From the NCBI RefSeq assembly GCF_932526225.1, contig NC_064041.1, forward strand, positions 12,324,451 to 12,388,450: a stretch of DNA of 64,000 bases, read 5' to 3'. Each line of letters begins with the position of its first letter. Within the stretch, counting starts at the first letter, position 1. The position numbers were made by a program, and so were the translations under genes. The notes beneath the pieces were generated by a model. It was not told the DNA's origin. It saw nothing but the letters and a program-made list of their open reading frames with translations, and did no database searches. This document shows, piece after piece, positions 43,808-55,874 of this stretch. The DNA is from Nematostella vectensis (Eukaryota; Cnidaria; Anthozoa; Actiniaria; Edwardsiidae).

Positions 43808-43898
43808 GGGGTCAACCCAATCGAAGTGCAATGAGAGGGCCTCACCCTGAGAGGACCGCCTTGGTGATCACGGTAAACCTCCCGCGTCAGGTAAGTAT
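43733..43898 (-). ncRNA. U1: U1 snRNA, copy 14
   Basis: Intact; a T-to-G change at 43919 lies about 21 bp upstream of the start. Confidence 0.95.
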
Positions 43899-44096
43899 GA
43901 GTTTATTTGGCGTCCCTGGACACCGACTGTCCCCGGCTGATTTCATCCTCCATGTGGGAACGGTGCATCGCGGTGATTATGACCCGTCGTCTTAATGACG
44001 ATCCTGTCTCTTATTGATCCCTCCCGCTATAGCTCGCATGAACAGCACGTAAATGATGCTCGAGGTGTTGCTTAAATGTGTCTTCCCGAAAGGGAA

Positions 44097-44284
44097 GGGG
44101 GCCGTACTCGGAGGTAGTGCAATACCGAGACAACCCGTGGCTGGGACGCAGCAAGCCGCTTATTCCACAGCCAGTTTCCAAAAATCAGTTTAATATATGA
44201 GCTACTCAATGAGCAGCGTATCAGATATTAAGCTGATAAGAACAGATACTACACTTGATCTTAGCCAAAAGGCCGAGAAGCGAT
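44097..44284 (-). ncRNA. U2: U2 snRNA, intact copy 11
   Basis: Intact; C at nt 53. Confidence 0.95.
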
Positions 44285-44541
44285 GCAGAATATGGCTCGG
44301 ACTACATGGAGCGTTTATCATTCTAGGCCTCCGCCATGTGGGTGACGGACTCGGTTTTAGGCCCTTCTGCCTCCTAAGATCACATGTGATGATCAGTCAT
44401 GAACGTAGTGCTATCACGTACGAGCAGTATTCGCTTGATACACCGTCTTTGCGAGTGCAATGAGACATTTTTACCGCGCTAGTGCGTGCGTACGTTCTCA
44501 CCGCACCGCTATAAAAGTCTAAAATATCACCGAGATCTTTC

Positions 44542-44569
44542 GTCTACGGCCATACCATCGAGAAAACAC

Positions 44570-44600
<31 letters not shown>

Positions 44601-44660
44601 GATTGGGCGCGGTTAGTACTTGGATGGGTGACCGCCTGGGAATACCGCGTGCTGTAGGCA
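44542..44660 (+). rRNA. 5S ribosomal RNA, copy 15
   Basis: Full-length. Private spacer changes occur near 44855 (GTCCTAAT) and 44914 (CTCGAAGAGG). Confidence 0.97.
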
Positions 44661-45433
44661 TTTCTTTTTCATTTTTTTCTAAACTATAAAGAAAAAGTTA
44701 GTGCAGGTTGATCATTGTCTAAGCTAAAGAAATGCCTCAGTTGTATGCGTTCTCAACTCGATCTATAGACAATTCAGGCATACTCAGCGACCGTATTGTA
44801 ATCAAAATCGCGGTCGTAAACGTTCGCAAACGTTCAGCAGATTCAAGTAGAGTCCTAATATTACAAGCGATCAGATCAGTGGATTGTGAAAGCCTGTAAG
44901 AGCGTTAGTACTCGAAGAGGAAATGTCTCTCAATGCAGTAAAATACTATGAGAGAAAGTGCGCAGTATTATCGCATTGGTCGCGCGTTTACACCGCGAGT
45001 GAACACGAACATTACTCAGCTCACATCTCATACAAGCTGAGATGCCATTCATAGCGTAAAGCTTGTCCAAATAAATGCTTTTCGAGATCATGTTTTCACT
45101 CACTAGAATAAAGCGCGAAGGTTGCAAAGCAGCGCGCGTATTCCACTGTTCTATTTTAGTGACGAAACAGTCGCACTGAACTTTCATCGCCGGTTAGCAA
45201 CAACTGATCAAAACACAGCTCACCTTCGCTCGTTTCATCGCAAAAACACCGCTAGAATGCAGACCAAACACGACTAAAGCCTCTGCCCACCATGACGGTA
45301 ATGTGAGAGCAACTTGTTCGCTATTAGAAGTTAAAATTTTTACAATAGTTGACTGATTACAAGCGGTGTGAAGTCCGTGCTTCACGAGTCGCTCGTTGTG
45401 ATTGTGTTGTGATTACACTTGATTCGTATTGTT

Positions 45434-45470
<37 letters not shown>

Positions 45471-45476
45471 ATTATA

Positions 45477-45508
<32 letters not shown>

Positions 45509-45599
45509 GGGGTCAACCCAATCGAAGTGCAATGAGAGGGCCTCACCCTGAGAGGACCGCCTTGGTGATCACGGTAAACCTCCCGCGTCAGGTAAGTAT
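45434..45599 (-). ncRNA. U1: U1 snRNA, copy 15
   Basis: Intact; ordinary flanks. Confidence 0.95.
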
Positions 45600-45797
45600 G
45601 AGTTTATTTGGCGTCCCTGTACACCGACTGTCCCCGGCTGATTTCATCCTCCATGTGGGAACGGTGCATCGCGGTGATTATGACCCGTCGTCTTAATGAC
45701 GATCCTGTCTCTTATTGATCCCTCCCGCTATAGCTCGCATGAACAGCACGTAAATGATGCTCGAGGTGTTGCTTAAATGTGTCTTCCCGAAAGGGAA

Positions 45798-45985
45798 GGG
45801 GGCCGTACTCGGAGGTAGTGCAATACCGAGACAACCCGTGGCTGGGACGCAGCAAGCCGCTTATTCCACAGCCAGTTTCCAAAAATCAGTTTAATATATG
45901 AGCTACTCAATGAGCAGCGTATCAGATATTAAGCTGATAAGAACAGATACTACACTTGATCTTAGCCAAAAGGCCGAGAAGCGAT
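45798..45985 (-). ncRNA. U2: U2 snRNA, intact copy 12
   Basis: Intact; C at nt 53. Confidence 0.95.
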
Positions 45986-46242
45986 GCAGAATATGGCTCG
46001 GACTACATGGAGCGTTTATCATTCTAGGCCTCCGCCATGTGGGTGACGGACTCGGTTTTAGGCCCTTCTGCCTCCTAAGATCACATGTGATGATCAGTCA
46101 TGAACGTAGTGCTATCACGTACGAGCAGTATTCGCTTGATACACCGTCTTTGCGAGTGCAATGAGACATTTTTACCGCGCTAGTGCGTGCGTACGTTCTC
46201 ACCGCACCGCTATAAAAGTCTAAAATATCACCGAGATCTTTC

Positions 46243-46270
46243 GTCTACGGCCATACCATCGAGAAAACAC

Positions 46271-46301
<31 letters not shown>

Positions 46302-46361
46302 GATTGGGCGCGGTTAGTACTTGGATGGGTGACCGCCTGGGAATACCGCGTGCTGTAGGCA
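46243..46361 (+). rRNA. 5S ribosomal RNA, copy 16
   Basis: Full-length. The spacer has G-to-A at 46450, shared only with the unit at 57457. Confidence 0.97.
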
Positions 46362-47134
46362 TTTCTTTTTCATTTTTTTCTAAACTATAAAGAAAAAGTT
46401 AGTGCAGGTTGATCATTGTCTAAGCTAAAGAAATGCCTCAGTTGTATGCATTCTCAACTCGATCTATAGACAATTCAGGCATACTCAGCGACCGTATTGT
46501 AATCAAAATCGCGGTCGTAAACGTTCGCAAACGTTCAGCAGATTCAAGTAGAGTCATAATATTACAAGCGATCAGATCAGTGGATTGTGAAAGCCTGTAA
46601 GAGCGTTAGTACTCGCATAGGAAATGTCTCTCAATGCAGTAAAATACTATGAGAGAAAGTGCGCAGTATTATCGCATTGGTCGCGCGTTTACACCGCGAG
46701 TGAACACGAACATTACTCAGCTCACATCTCATACAAGCTGAGATGCCATTCATAGCGTAAAGCTTGTCCAAATAAATGCTTTTCGAGATCATGTTTTCAC
46801 TCACTAGAATAAAGCGCGAAGGTTGCAAAGCAGCGCGCGTATTCCACTGTTCTATTTTAGTGACGAAACAGTCGCACTGAACTTTCATCGCCGGTTAGCA
46901 ACAACTGATCAAAACACAGCTCACCTTCGCTCGTTTCATCGCAAAAACACCGCTAGAATGCAGACCAAACACGACTAAAGCCTCTGCCCACCATGACGGT
47001 AATGTGAGAGCAACTTGTTCGCTATTAGAAGTTAAAATTTTTACAATAGTTGACTGATTACAAGCGGTGTGAAGTCCGTGCTTCACGAGTCGCTCGTTGT
47101 GATTGTGTTGTGATTACACTTGATTCGTATTGTT

Positions 47135-47171
<37 letters not shown>

Positions 47172-47177
47172 ATTATA

Positions 47178-47209
<32 letters not shown>

Positions 47210-47300
47210 GGGGTCAACCCAATCGAAGTGCAATGAGAGGGCCTCACCCTGAGAGGACCGCCTTGGTGATCACGGTAAACCTCCCGCGTCAGGTAAGTAT
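47135..47300 (-). ncRNA. U1: U1 snRNA, copy 16
   Basis: Intact; the U1-U2 spacer upstream has the G variant at 47476. Confidence 0.95.
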
Positions 47301-47498
47301 GAGTTTATTTGGCGTCCCTGTACACCGACTGTCCCCGGCTGATTTCATCCTCCATGTGGGAACGGTGCATCGCGGTGATTATGACCCGTCGTCTTAATGA
47401 CGATCCTGTCTCTTATTGATCCCTCCCGCTATAGCTCGCATGAACAGCACGTAAATGATGCTCGAGGTGTTGCTTGAATGTGTCTTCCCGAAAGGGAA

Positions 47499-47686
47499 GG
47501 GGGCCGTACTCGGAGGTAGTGCAATACCGAGACAACCCGTGGCTGGGACGCAGCAAGCCGCTTATTCCACAGCCAGTTTCCAAAAATCAGTTTAATATAT
47601 GAGCTACTCAATGAGCAGCGTATCAGATATTAAGCTGATAAGAACAGATACTACACTTGATCTTAGCCAAAAGGCCGAGAAGCGAT
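47499..47686 (-). ncRNA. U2: U2 snRNA, intact copy 13
   Basis: Intact; the 3' flank has the TTGAATG variant (47476), otherwise seen in type A units and at 58690. Confidence 0.95.
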
Positions 47687-47943
47687 GCAGAATATGGCTC
47701 GGACTACATGGAGCGTTTATCATTCTAGGCCTCCGCCATGTGGGTGACGGACTCGGTTTTAGGCCCTTCTGCCTCCTAAGATCACATGTGATGATCAGTC
47801 ATGAACGTAGTGCTATCACGTACGAGCAGTATTCGCTTGATACACCGTCTTTGCGAGTGCAATGAGACATTTTTACCGCGCTAGTGCGTGCGTACGTTCT
47901 CACCGCACCGCTATAAAAGTCTAAAATATCACCGAGATCTTTC

Positions 47944-47971
47944 GTCTACGGCCATACCATCGAGAAAACAC

Positions 47972-48002
<31 letters not shown>

Positions 48003-48062
48003 GATTGGGCGCGGTTAGTACTTGGATGGGTGACCGCCTGGGAATACCGCGTGCTGTAGGCA
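47944..48062 (+). rRNA. 5S ribosomal RNA, copy 17
   Basis: Full-length; ordinary type B unit. Confidence 0.97.
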
Positions 48063-48835
48063 TTTCTTTTTCATTTTTTTCTAAACTATAAAGAAAAAGT
48101 TAGTGCAGGTTGATCATTGTCTAAGCTAAAGAAATGCCTCAGTTGTATGCGTTCTCAACTCGATCTATAGACAATTCAGGCATACTCAGCGACCGTATTG
48201 TAATCAAAATCGCGGTCGTAAACGTTCGCAAACGTTCAGCAGATTCAAGTAGAGTCATAATATTACAAGCGATCAGATCAGTGGATTGTGAAAGCCTGTA
48301 AGAGCGTTAGTACTCGCATAGGAAATGTCTCTCAATGCAGTAAAATACTATGAGAGAAAGTGCGCAGTATTATCGCATTGGTCGCGCGTTTACACCGCGA
48401 GTGAACACGAACATTACTCAGCTCACATCTCATACAAGCTGAGATGCCATTCATAGCGTAAAGCTTGTCCAAATAAATGCTTTTCGAGATCATGTTTTCA
48501 CTCACTAGAATAAAGCGCGAAGGTTGCAAAGCAGCGCGCGTATTCCACTGTTCTATTTTAGTGACGAAACAGTCGCACTGAACTTTCATCGCCGGTTAGC
48601 AACAACTGATCAAAACACAGCTCACCTTCGCTCGTTTCATCGCAAAAACACCGCTAGAATGCAGACCAAACACGACTAAAGCCTCTGCCCACCATGACGG
48701 TAATGTGAGAGCAACTTGTTCGCTATTAGAAGTTAAAATTTTTACAATAGTTGACTGATTACAAGCGGTGTGAAGTCCGTGCTTCACGAGTCGCTCGTTG
48801 TGATTGTGTTGTGATTACACTTGATTCGTATTGTT

Positions 48836-48872
<37 letters not shown>

Positions 48873-48878
48873 ATTATA

Positions 48879-48910
<32 letters not shown>

Positions 48911-49001
48911 GGGGTCAACCCAATCGAAGTGCAATGAGAGGGCCTCACCCTGAGAGGACCGCCTTGGTGATCACGGTAAACCTCCCGCGTCAGGTAAGTA
49001 T
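48836..49001 (-). ncRNA. U1: U1 snRNA, copy 17
   Basis: Intact; ordinary flanks. Confidence 0.95.
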
Positions 49002-49199
49002 GAGTTTATTTGGCGTCCCTGTACACCGACTGTCCCCGGCTGATTTCATCCTCCATGTGGGAACGGTGCATCGCGGTGATTATGACCCGTCGTCTTAATG
49101 ACGATCCTGTCTCTTATTGATCCCTCCCGCTATAGCTCGCATGAACAGCACGTAAATGATGCTCGAGGTGTTGCTTAAATGTGTCTTCCCGAAAGGGAA

Positions 49200-49387
49200 G
49201 GGGGCCGTACTCGGAGGTAGTGCAATACCGAGACAACCCGTGGCTGGGACGCAGCAAGCCGCTTATTCCACAGCCAGTTTCCAAAAATCAGTTTAATATA
49301 TGAGCTACTCAATGAGCAGCGTATCAGATATTAAGCTGATAAGAACAGATACTACACTTGATCTTAGCCAAAAGGCCGAGAAGCGAT
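49200..49387 (-). ncRNA. U2: U2 snRNA, intact copy 14
   Basis: Intact. Its upstream region is type A with the 13-bp deletion inside a type B run, suggesting a conversion tract. Confidence 0.95.
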
Positions 49388-49631
49388 GCAGAATCTGGCT
49401 CGGACTACATGGAGCGTTTATCATTCTAGGCCTCCGCCATGTGGGTGACGGACTCGGTTTTAGGCCCTTCTGCCTCCTAAGATCACATGTGATGATCAGT
49501 CATGAACGTACGAGCAGTATTCGCTTGATACACCGTCTTTGCGAGTGCAATGAGACATTTTTACCGCGCTAGTGCGTGCGTACGTTCTCACCGCACCGCT
49601 ATAAAAGTCTAAAATATCACCGAGATCTTTC

Positions 49632-49659
49632 GTCTACGGCCATACCATCGAGAAAACAC

Positions 49660-49690
<31 letters not shown>

Positions 49691-49750
49691 GATTGGGCGC
49701 GGTTAGTACTTGGATGGGTGACCGCCTGGGAATACCGCGTGCTGTAGGCA
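49632..49750 (+). rRNA. 5S ribosomal RNA, copy 18
   Basis: Full-length. The U2-5S region has the 13-bp deletion, so the preceding period is 1688 bp. Confidence 0.97.
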
Positions 49751-50523
49751 TTTCTTTTTCATTTTTTTCTAAACTATAAAGAAAAAGTTAGTGCAGGTTG
49801 ATCATTGTCTAAGCTAAAGAAATGCCTCAGTTGTATGCGTTCTCAACTCGATCTATAGACAATTCAGGCATACTCAGCGACCGTATTGTAATCAAAATCG
49901 CGGTCGTAAACGTTCGCAAACGTTCAGCAGATTCAAGTAGAGTCATAATATTACAAGCGATCAGATCAGTGGATTGTGAAAGCCTGTAAGAGCGTTAGTA
50001 CTCGCATAGGAAATGTCTCTCAATGCAGTAAAATACTATGAGAGAAAGTGCGCAGTATTATCGCATTGGTCGCGCGTTTACACCGCGAGTGAACACGAAC
50101 ATTACTCAGCTCACATCTCATACAAGCTGAGATGCCATTCATAGCGTAAAGCTTGTCCAAATAAATGCTTTTCGAGATCATGTTTTCACTCACTAGAATA
50201 AAGCGCGAAGGTTGCAAAGCAGCGCGCGTATTCCACTGTTCTATTTTAGTGACGAAACAGTCGCACTGAACTTTCATCGCCGGTTAGCAACAACTGATCA
50301 AAACACAGCTCACCTTCGCTCGTTTCATCGCAAAAACACCGCTAGAATGCAGACCAAACACGACTAAAGCCTCTGCCCACCATGACGGTAATGTGAGAGC
50401 AACTTGTTCGCTATTAGAAGTTAAAATTTTTACAATAGTTGACTGATTACAAGCGGTGTGAAGTCCGTGCTTCACGAGTCGCTCGTTGTGATTGTGTTGT
50501 GATTACACTTGATTCGTATTGTT

Positions 50524-50560
<37 letters not shown>

Positions 50561-50566
50561 ATTATA

Positions 50567-50598
<32 letters not shown>

Positions 50599-50689
50599 GG
50601 GGTCAACCCAATCGAAGTGCAATGAGAGGGCCTCACCCTGAGAGGACCGCCTTGGTGATCACGGTAAACCTCCCGCGTCAGGTAAGTAT
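50524..50689 (-). ncRNA. U1: U1 snRNA, copy 18
   Basis: Intact; ordinary flanks. Confidence 0.95.
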
Positions 50690-50887
50690 GAGTTTATTTG
50701 GCGTCCCTGTACACCGACTGTCCCCGGCTGATTTCATCCTCCATGTGGGAACGGTGCATCGCGGTGATTATGACCCGTCGTCTTAATGACGATCCTGTCT
50801 CTTATTGATCCCTCCCGCTATAGCTCGCATGAACAGCACGTAAATGATGCTCGAGGTGTTGCTTAAATGTGTCTTCCCGAAAGGGAA

Positions 50888-51075
50888 GGGGGCCGTACTC
50901 GGAGGTAGTGCAATACCGAGACAACCCGTGGCTGGGACGCAGCAAGCCGCTTATTCCACAGCCAGTTTCCAAAAATCAGTTTAATATATGAGCTACTCAA
51001 TGAGCAGCGTATCAGATATTAAGCTGATAAGAACAGATACTACACTTGATCTTAGCCAAAAGGCCGAGAAGCGAT
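50888..51075 (-). ncRNA. U2: U2 snRNA, intact copy 15
   Basis: Intact; C at nt 53. Confidence 0.95.
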
Positions 51076-51332
51076 GCAGAATATGGCTCGGACTACATGG
51101 AGCGTTTATCATTCTAGGCCTCCGCCATGTGGGTGACGGACTCGGTTTTAGGCCCTTCTGCCTCCTAAGATCACATGTGATGATCAGTCATGAACGTAGT
51201 GCTATCACGTAAGAGCAGTATTCGCTTGATACACCGTCTTTGCGAGTGCAATGAGACATTTTTACCGCGCTAGTGCGTGCGTACGTTCTCACCGCACCGC
51301 TATAAAAGTCTAAAATATCACCGAGATCTTTC

Positions 51333-51360
51333 GTCTACGGCCATACCATCGAGAAAACAC

Positions 51361-51391
<31 letters not shown>

Positions 51392-51451
51392 GATTGGGCG
51401 CGGTTAGTACTTGGATGGGTGACCGCCTGGGAATACCGCGTGCTGTAGGCA
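51333..51451 (+). rRNA. 5S ribosomal RNA, copy 19
   Basis: Full-length; last 5S before the 5'-truncated element. A C-to-A change lies upstream at 51211 and a C-to-T change in the spacer near 52074. Confidence 0.97.
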
Positions 51452-52224
51452 TTTCTTTTTCATTTTTTTCTAAACTATAAAGAAAAAGTTAGTGCAGGTT
51501 GATCATTGTCTAAGCTAAAGAAATGCCTCAGTTGTATGCGTTCTCAACTCGATCTATAGACAATTCAGGCATACTCAGCGACCGTATTGTAATCAAAATC
51601 GCGGTCGTAAACGTTCGCAAACGTTCAGCAGATTCAAGTAGAGTCATAATATTACAAGCGATCAGATCAGTGGATTGTGAAAGCCTGTAAGAGCGTTAGT
51701 ACTCGCATAGGAAATGTCTCTCAATGCAGTAAAATACTATGAGAGAAAGTGCGCAGTATTATCGCATTGGTCGCGCGTTTACACCGCGAGTGAACACGAA
51801 CATTACTCAGCTCACATCTCATACAAGCTGAGATGCCATTCATAGCGTAAAGCTTGTCCAAATAAATGCTTTTCGAGATCATGTTTTCACTCACTAGAAT
51901 AAAGCGCGAAGGTTGCAAAGCAGCGCGCGTATTCCACTGTTCTATTTTAGTGACGAAACAGTCGCACTGAACTTTCATCGCCGGTTAGCAACAACTGATC
52001 AAAACACAGCTCACCTTCGCTCGTTTCATCGCAAAAACACCGCTAGAATGCAGACCAAACACGACTAAAGCCTTTGCCCACCATGACGGTAATGTGAGAG
52101 CAACTTGTTCGCTATTAGAAGTTAAAATTTTTACAATAGTTGACTGATTACAAGCGGTGTGAAGTCCGTGCTTCACGAGTCGCTCGTTGTGATTGTGTTG
52201 TGATTACACTTGATTCGTATTGTT

Positions 52225-52261
<37 letters not shown>

Positions 52262-52267
52262 ATTATA

Positions 52268-52299
<32 letters not shown>

Positions 52300-52390
52300 G
52301 GGGTCAACCCAATCGAAGTGCAATGAGAGGGCCTCACCCTGAGAGGACCGCCTTGGTGATCACGGTAAACCTCCCGCGTCAGGTAAGTAT
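52225..52390 (-). ncRNA. U1: U1 snRNA, copy 19
   Basis: Intact; upstream U2 interrupted by the 5'-truncated element. Confidence 0.95.
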
Positions 52391-52588
52391 GAGTTTATTT
52401 GGCGTCCCTGTACACCGACTGTCCCCGGCTGATTTCATCCTCCATGTGGGAACGGTGCATCGCGGTGATTATGACCCGTCGTCTTAATGACGATCCTGTC
52501 TCTTATTGATCCCTCCCGCTATAGCTCGCATGAACAGCACGTAAATGATGCTCGAGGTGTTGCTTAAATGTGTCTTCCCGAAAGGGAA

Positions 52589-52742
52589 GGGGGCCGTACT
52601 CGGAGGTAGTGCAATACCGAGACAACCCGTGGCTGGGACGCAGCAAGCCGCTTATTCCACAGCCAGTTTCCAAAAATCAGTTTAATATATGAGCTACTCA
52701 ATGAGCAGCGTATCAGATATTAAACTGATAAGAACAGATACT
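52589..52742 (-). pseudogene. U2: U2 snRNA 3' fragment at truncated element
   Basis: Nt 35-188 with T at nt 53 (52724), so the insertion hit a T53-type U2. Confidence 0.93.
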
Positions 52743-53747
52743 TTTTTTTTTTGTATTTGAATAGTTTATTTACAATAAATCAAATCTATTATACAATCTT
52801 TAAATCCAGTTGAGGACTATATCTAATCTTGATTACAATGGTTTGTTTTGACAATATCGATAATGTGTAGTTTTAGAGGAGAGAGGGATCCCGGGAGAAA
52901 TCCGCCTCTCCGGCCCTTGCACGACAGAGGCGTTAATCCCCCCGGAAGCCTCGCTCCTCCCATTGTTCACGCGGTTTATTTCACCGCTTATGGCATTATA
53001 TATTTGGAGTTGTACATTGGATACATGTTGGCCTCCTCGCTGTTTCCACAGGTGGGAGGACAGTGAGGGGCGGAGGGGGTATTGGTGTTTCTCCAGCCAC
53101 CGTGCTTACAATTAAGTGGACAGTGGTGGAAAAGAGGGGGGTAGCCAGATCGCCATGCGCACAATTAAGTGGACAGCGATAGGCAAGGGAAGGAGAAGTA
53201 ATGCGATGGGGCCCGGGGCGAGTTGCCCTGGGTTGCCCGGTTTTATTGTGTGCTATACGAGGACAGAGAGGGCCTCGCCCCGCCAGCAGCAGAGGACATC
53301 ATTGATGCCCCAGCGGCTATACGCGGCAAGAGGTCCGAGGACGGCCGCGTCCCTCTCTATCCTCTCTCTGATCTTATATTTAGCTACACTGACTATTTCT
53401 GCTTGTCTCTTCTCGAATAGAGAAGTGTTCCTTGCAGTCCACAGACACCATAGTATGAGTTTAAAGATGTACACCACTAAGTTAGTTTTGCTCTTGTCAC
53501 CCTTAGCTGTGGATAGTCCAAGAGTAAGGATGACAGTGTTAACATTACGGGTTAGGGGAGTAGCGTTAATCCGCTCAGCTATAGGAAATGCCCAGTCCCA
53601 AACCCGCGTCGCAAAGTCGCAAGATAAAAACACGTGCTTTAATGTCTCGGTCCTGCCACAGCGGTGGCATTTCGGCGAAAACGTGCAGTGCATGTGGCTG
53701 GTGAGGAAACTCGCTGTGCGAACCACGCGGTGGCGGATCTTCCACAA
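52743..53747 (-). mobile_element. U2-specific non-LTR retrotransposon, copy 5, 5'-truncated
   Basis: Only the last 1005 bp of the element: the 3' UTR, oligo(A) of 10 and the C-terminal part of ORF2. It is flanked by the same 16-bp duplication (52727-52742 and 53748-53763). The element sequence stops after TCCACA and one extra A precedes the target copy. This is the classic product of incomplete target-primed reverse transcription. The 3' UTR has private differences from the other copies (for example GTATTGGTG instead of GTATTGATG), so it came from a different source copy. Confidence 0.93.
53253..53747 (-). pseudogene. ORF2 C-terminal remnant, retrotransposon copy 5
   Basis: The last 164 codons plus stop of ORF2, including the CX2CX7HX4C zinc motif, left by 5' truncation. 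It has no start of its own. An open frame running upstream through the U2 fragment and its promoter is a chance fusion. Confidence 0.9.
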
Positions 53748-53797
53748 GATAAGAACAGATACTACACTTGATCTTAGCCAAAAGGCCGAGAAGCGAT
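53748..53797 (-). pseudogene. U2: U2 snRNA 5' fragment at truncated element
   Basis: Nt 1-50, joined to the truncated element through one extra A. Confidence 0.93.
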
Positions 53798-54054
53798 GCA
53801 GAATATGGCTCGGACTACATGGAGCGTTTATCATTCTAGGCCTCCGCCATGTGGGTGACGGACTCGGTTTTAGGCCCTTCTGCCTCCTAAGATCACATGT
53901 GATGATCAGTCATGAACGTAGTGCTATCACGTACGAGCAGTATTCGCTTGATACACCGTCTTTGCGAGTGCAATGAGACATTTTTACCGCGCTAGTGCGT
54001 GCGTACGTTCTCACCGCACCGCTATAAAAGTCTAAAATATCACCGAGATCTTTC

Positions 54055-54082
54055 GTCTACGGCCATACCATCGAGAAAACAC

Positions 54083-54113
<31 letters not shown>

Positions 54114-54173
54114 GATTGGGCGCGGTTAGTACTTGGATGGGTGACCGCCTGGGAATACCGCGTGCTGTAGGCA
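54055..54173 (+). rRNA. 5S ribosomal RNA, copy 20
   Basis: Full-length; first after the truncated element, divergent to a U2 5' fragment. Confidence 0.97.
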
Positions 54174-54946
54174 TTTCTTTTTCATTTTTTTCTAAACTAT
54201 AAAGAAAAAGTTAGTGCAGGTTGATCATTGTCTAAGCTAAAGAAATGCCTCAGTTGTATGCGTTCTCAACTCGATCTATAGACAATTCAGGCATACTCAG
54301 CGACCGTATTGTAATCAAAATCGCGGTCGTAAACGTTCGCAAACGTTCAGCAGATTCAAGTAGAGTCATAATATTACAAGCGATCAGATCAGTGGATTGT
54401 GAAAGCCTGTAAGAGCGTTAGTACTCGCATAGGAAATGTCTCTCAATGCAGTAAAATACTATGAGAGAAAGTGCGCAGTATTATCGCATTGGTCGCGCGT
54501 TTACACCGCGAGTGAACACGAACATTACTCAGCTCACATCTCATACAAGCTGAGATGCCATTCATAGCGTAAAGCTTGTCCAAATAAATGCTTTTCGAGA
54601 TCATGTTTTCACTCACTAGAATAAAGCGCGAAGGTTGCAAAGCAGCGCGCGTATTCCACTGTTCTATTTTAGTGACGAAACAGTCGCACTGAACTTTCAT
54701 CGCCGGTTAGCAACAACTGATCAAAACACAGCTCACCTTCGCTCGTTTCATCGCAAAAACACCGCTAGAATGCAGACCAAACACGACTAAAGCCTCTGCC
54801 CACCATGACGGTAATGTGAGAGCAACTTGTTCGCTATTAGAAGTTAAAATTTTTACAATAGTTGACTGATTACAAGCGGTGTGAAGTCCGTGCTTCACGA
54901 GTCGCTCGTTGTGATTGTGTTGTGATTACACTTGATTCGTATTGTT

Positions 54947-54983
<37 letters not shown>

Positions 54984-54989
54984 ATTATA

Positions 54990-55021
<32 letters not shown>

Positions 55022-55112
55022 GGGGTCAACCCAATCGAAGTGCAATGAGAGGGCCTCACCCTGAGAGGACCGCCTTGGTGATCACGGTAAACCTCCCGCG
55101 TCAGGTAAGTAT
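54947..55112 (-). ncRNA. U1: U1 snRNA, copy 20
   Basis: Intact; ordinary flanks. Confidence 0.95.
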
Positions 55113-55310
55113 GAGTTTATTTGGCGTCCCTGTACACCGACTGTCCCCGGCTGATTTCATCCTCCATGTGGGAACGGTGCATCGCGGTGATTATGACCCG
55201 TCGTCTTAATGACGATCCTGTCTCTTATTGATCCCTCCCGCTATAGCTCGCATGAACAGCACGTAAATGATGCTCGAGGTGTTGCTTAAATGTGTCTTCC
55301 CGAAAGGGAA

Positions 55311-55498
55311 GGGGGCCGTACTCGGAGGTAGTGCAATACCGAGACAACCCGTGGCTGGGACGCAGCAAGCCGCTTATTCCACAGCCAGTTTCCAAAAATC
55401 AGTTTAATATATGAGCTACTCAATGAGCAGCGTATCAGATATTAAGCTGATAAGAACAGATACTACACTTGATCTTAGCCAAAAGGCCGAGAAGCGAT
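55311..55498 (-). ncRNA. U2: U2 snRNA, intact copy 16
   Basis: Intact; C at nt 53. Confidence 0.95.
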
Positions 55499-55755
55499 GC
55501 AGAATATGGCTCGGACTACATGGAGCGTTTATCATTCTAGGCCTCCGCCATGTGGGTGACGGACTCGGTTTTAGGCCCTTCTGCCTCCTAAGATCACATG
55601 TGATGATCAGTCATGAACGTAGTGCTATCACGTACGAGCAGTATTCGCTTGATACACCGTCTTTGCGAGTGCAATGAGACATTTTTACCGCGCTAGTGCG
55701 TGCGTACGTTCTCACCGCACCGCTATAAAAGTCTAAAATATCACCGAGATCTTTC

Positions 55756-55783
55756 GTCTACGGCCATACCATCGAGAAAACAC

Positions 55784-55814
<31 letters not shown>

Positions 55815-55874
55815 GATTGGGCGCGGTTAGTACTTGGATGGGTGACCGCCTGGGAATACCGCGTGCTGTAGGCA
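55756..55874 (+). rRNA. 5S ribosomal RNA, copy 21
   Basis: Full-length; ordinary type B unit. Confidence 0.97.

Larger units (their letters stand above)
35729..52742. repeat. Tandem U2-5S-U1 array, block 4 (ten units)
   Basis: The longest uninterrupted run: ten units, mostly exactly 1701 bp, with nine intact U2 genes. It begins with a U2 5' fragment after retrotransposon copy 4 and ends with a U2 3' fragment at the 5'-truncated copy. Units are type B, with a few single-base private variants (near 42743, 43919, 44855, 44914, 46450, 51211 and 52074). Confidence 0.95.

Noticed and set aside
53253-53834. Fusion open frame from the U2 upstream region through U2 into the truncated element
   Set aside because: It is a chance in-frame join at the truncation point, with no independent coding signal.
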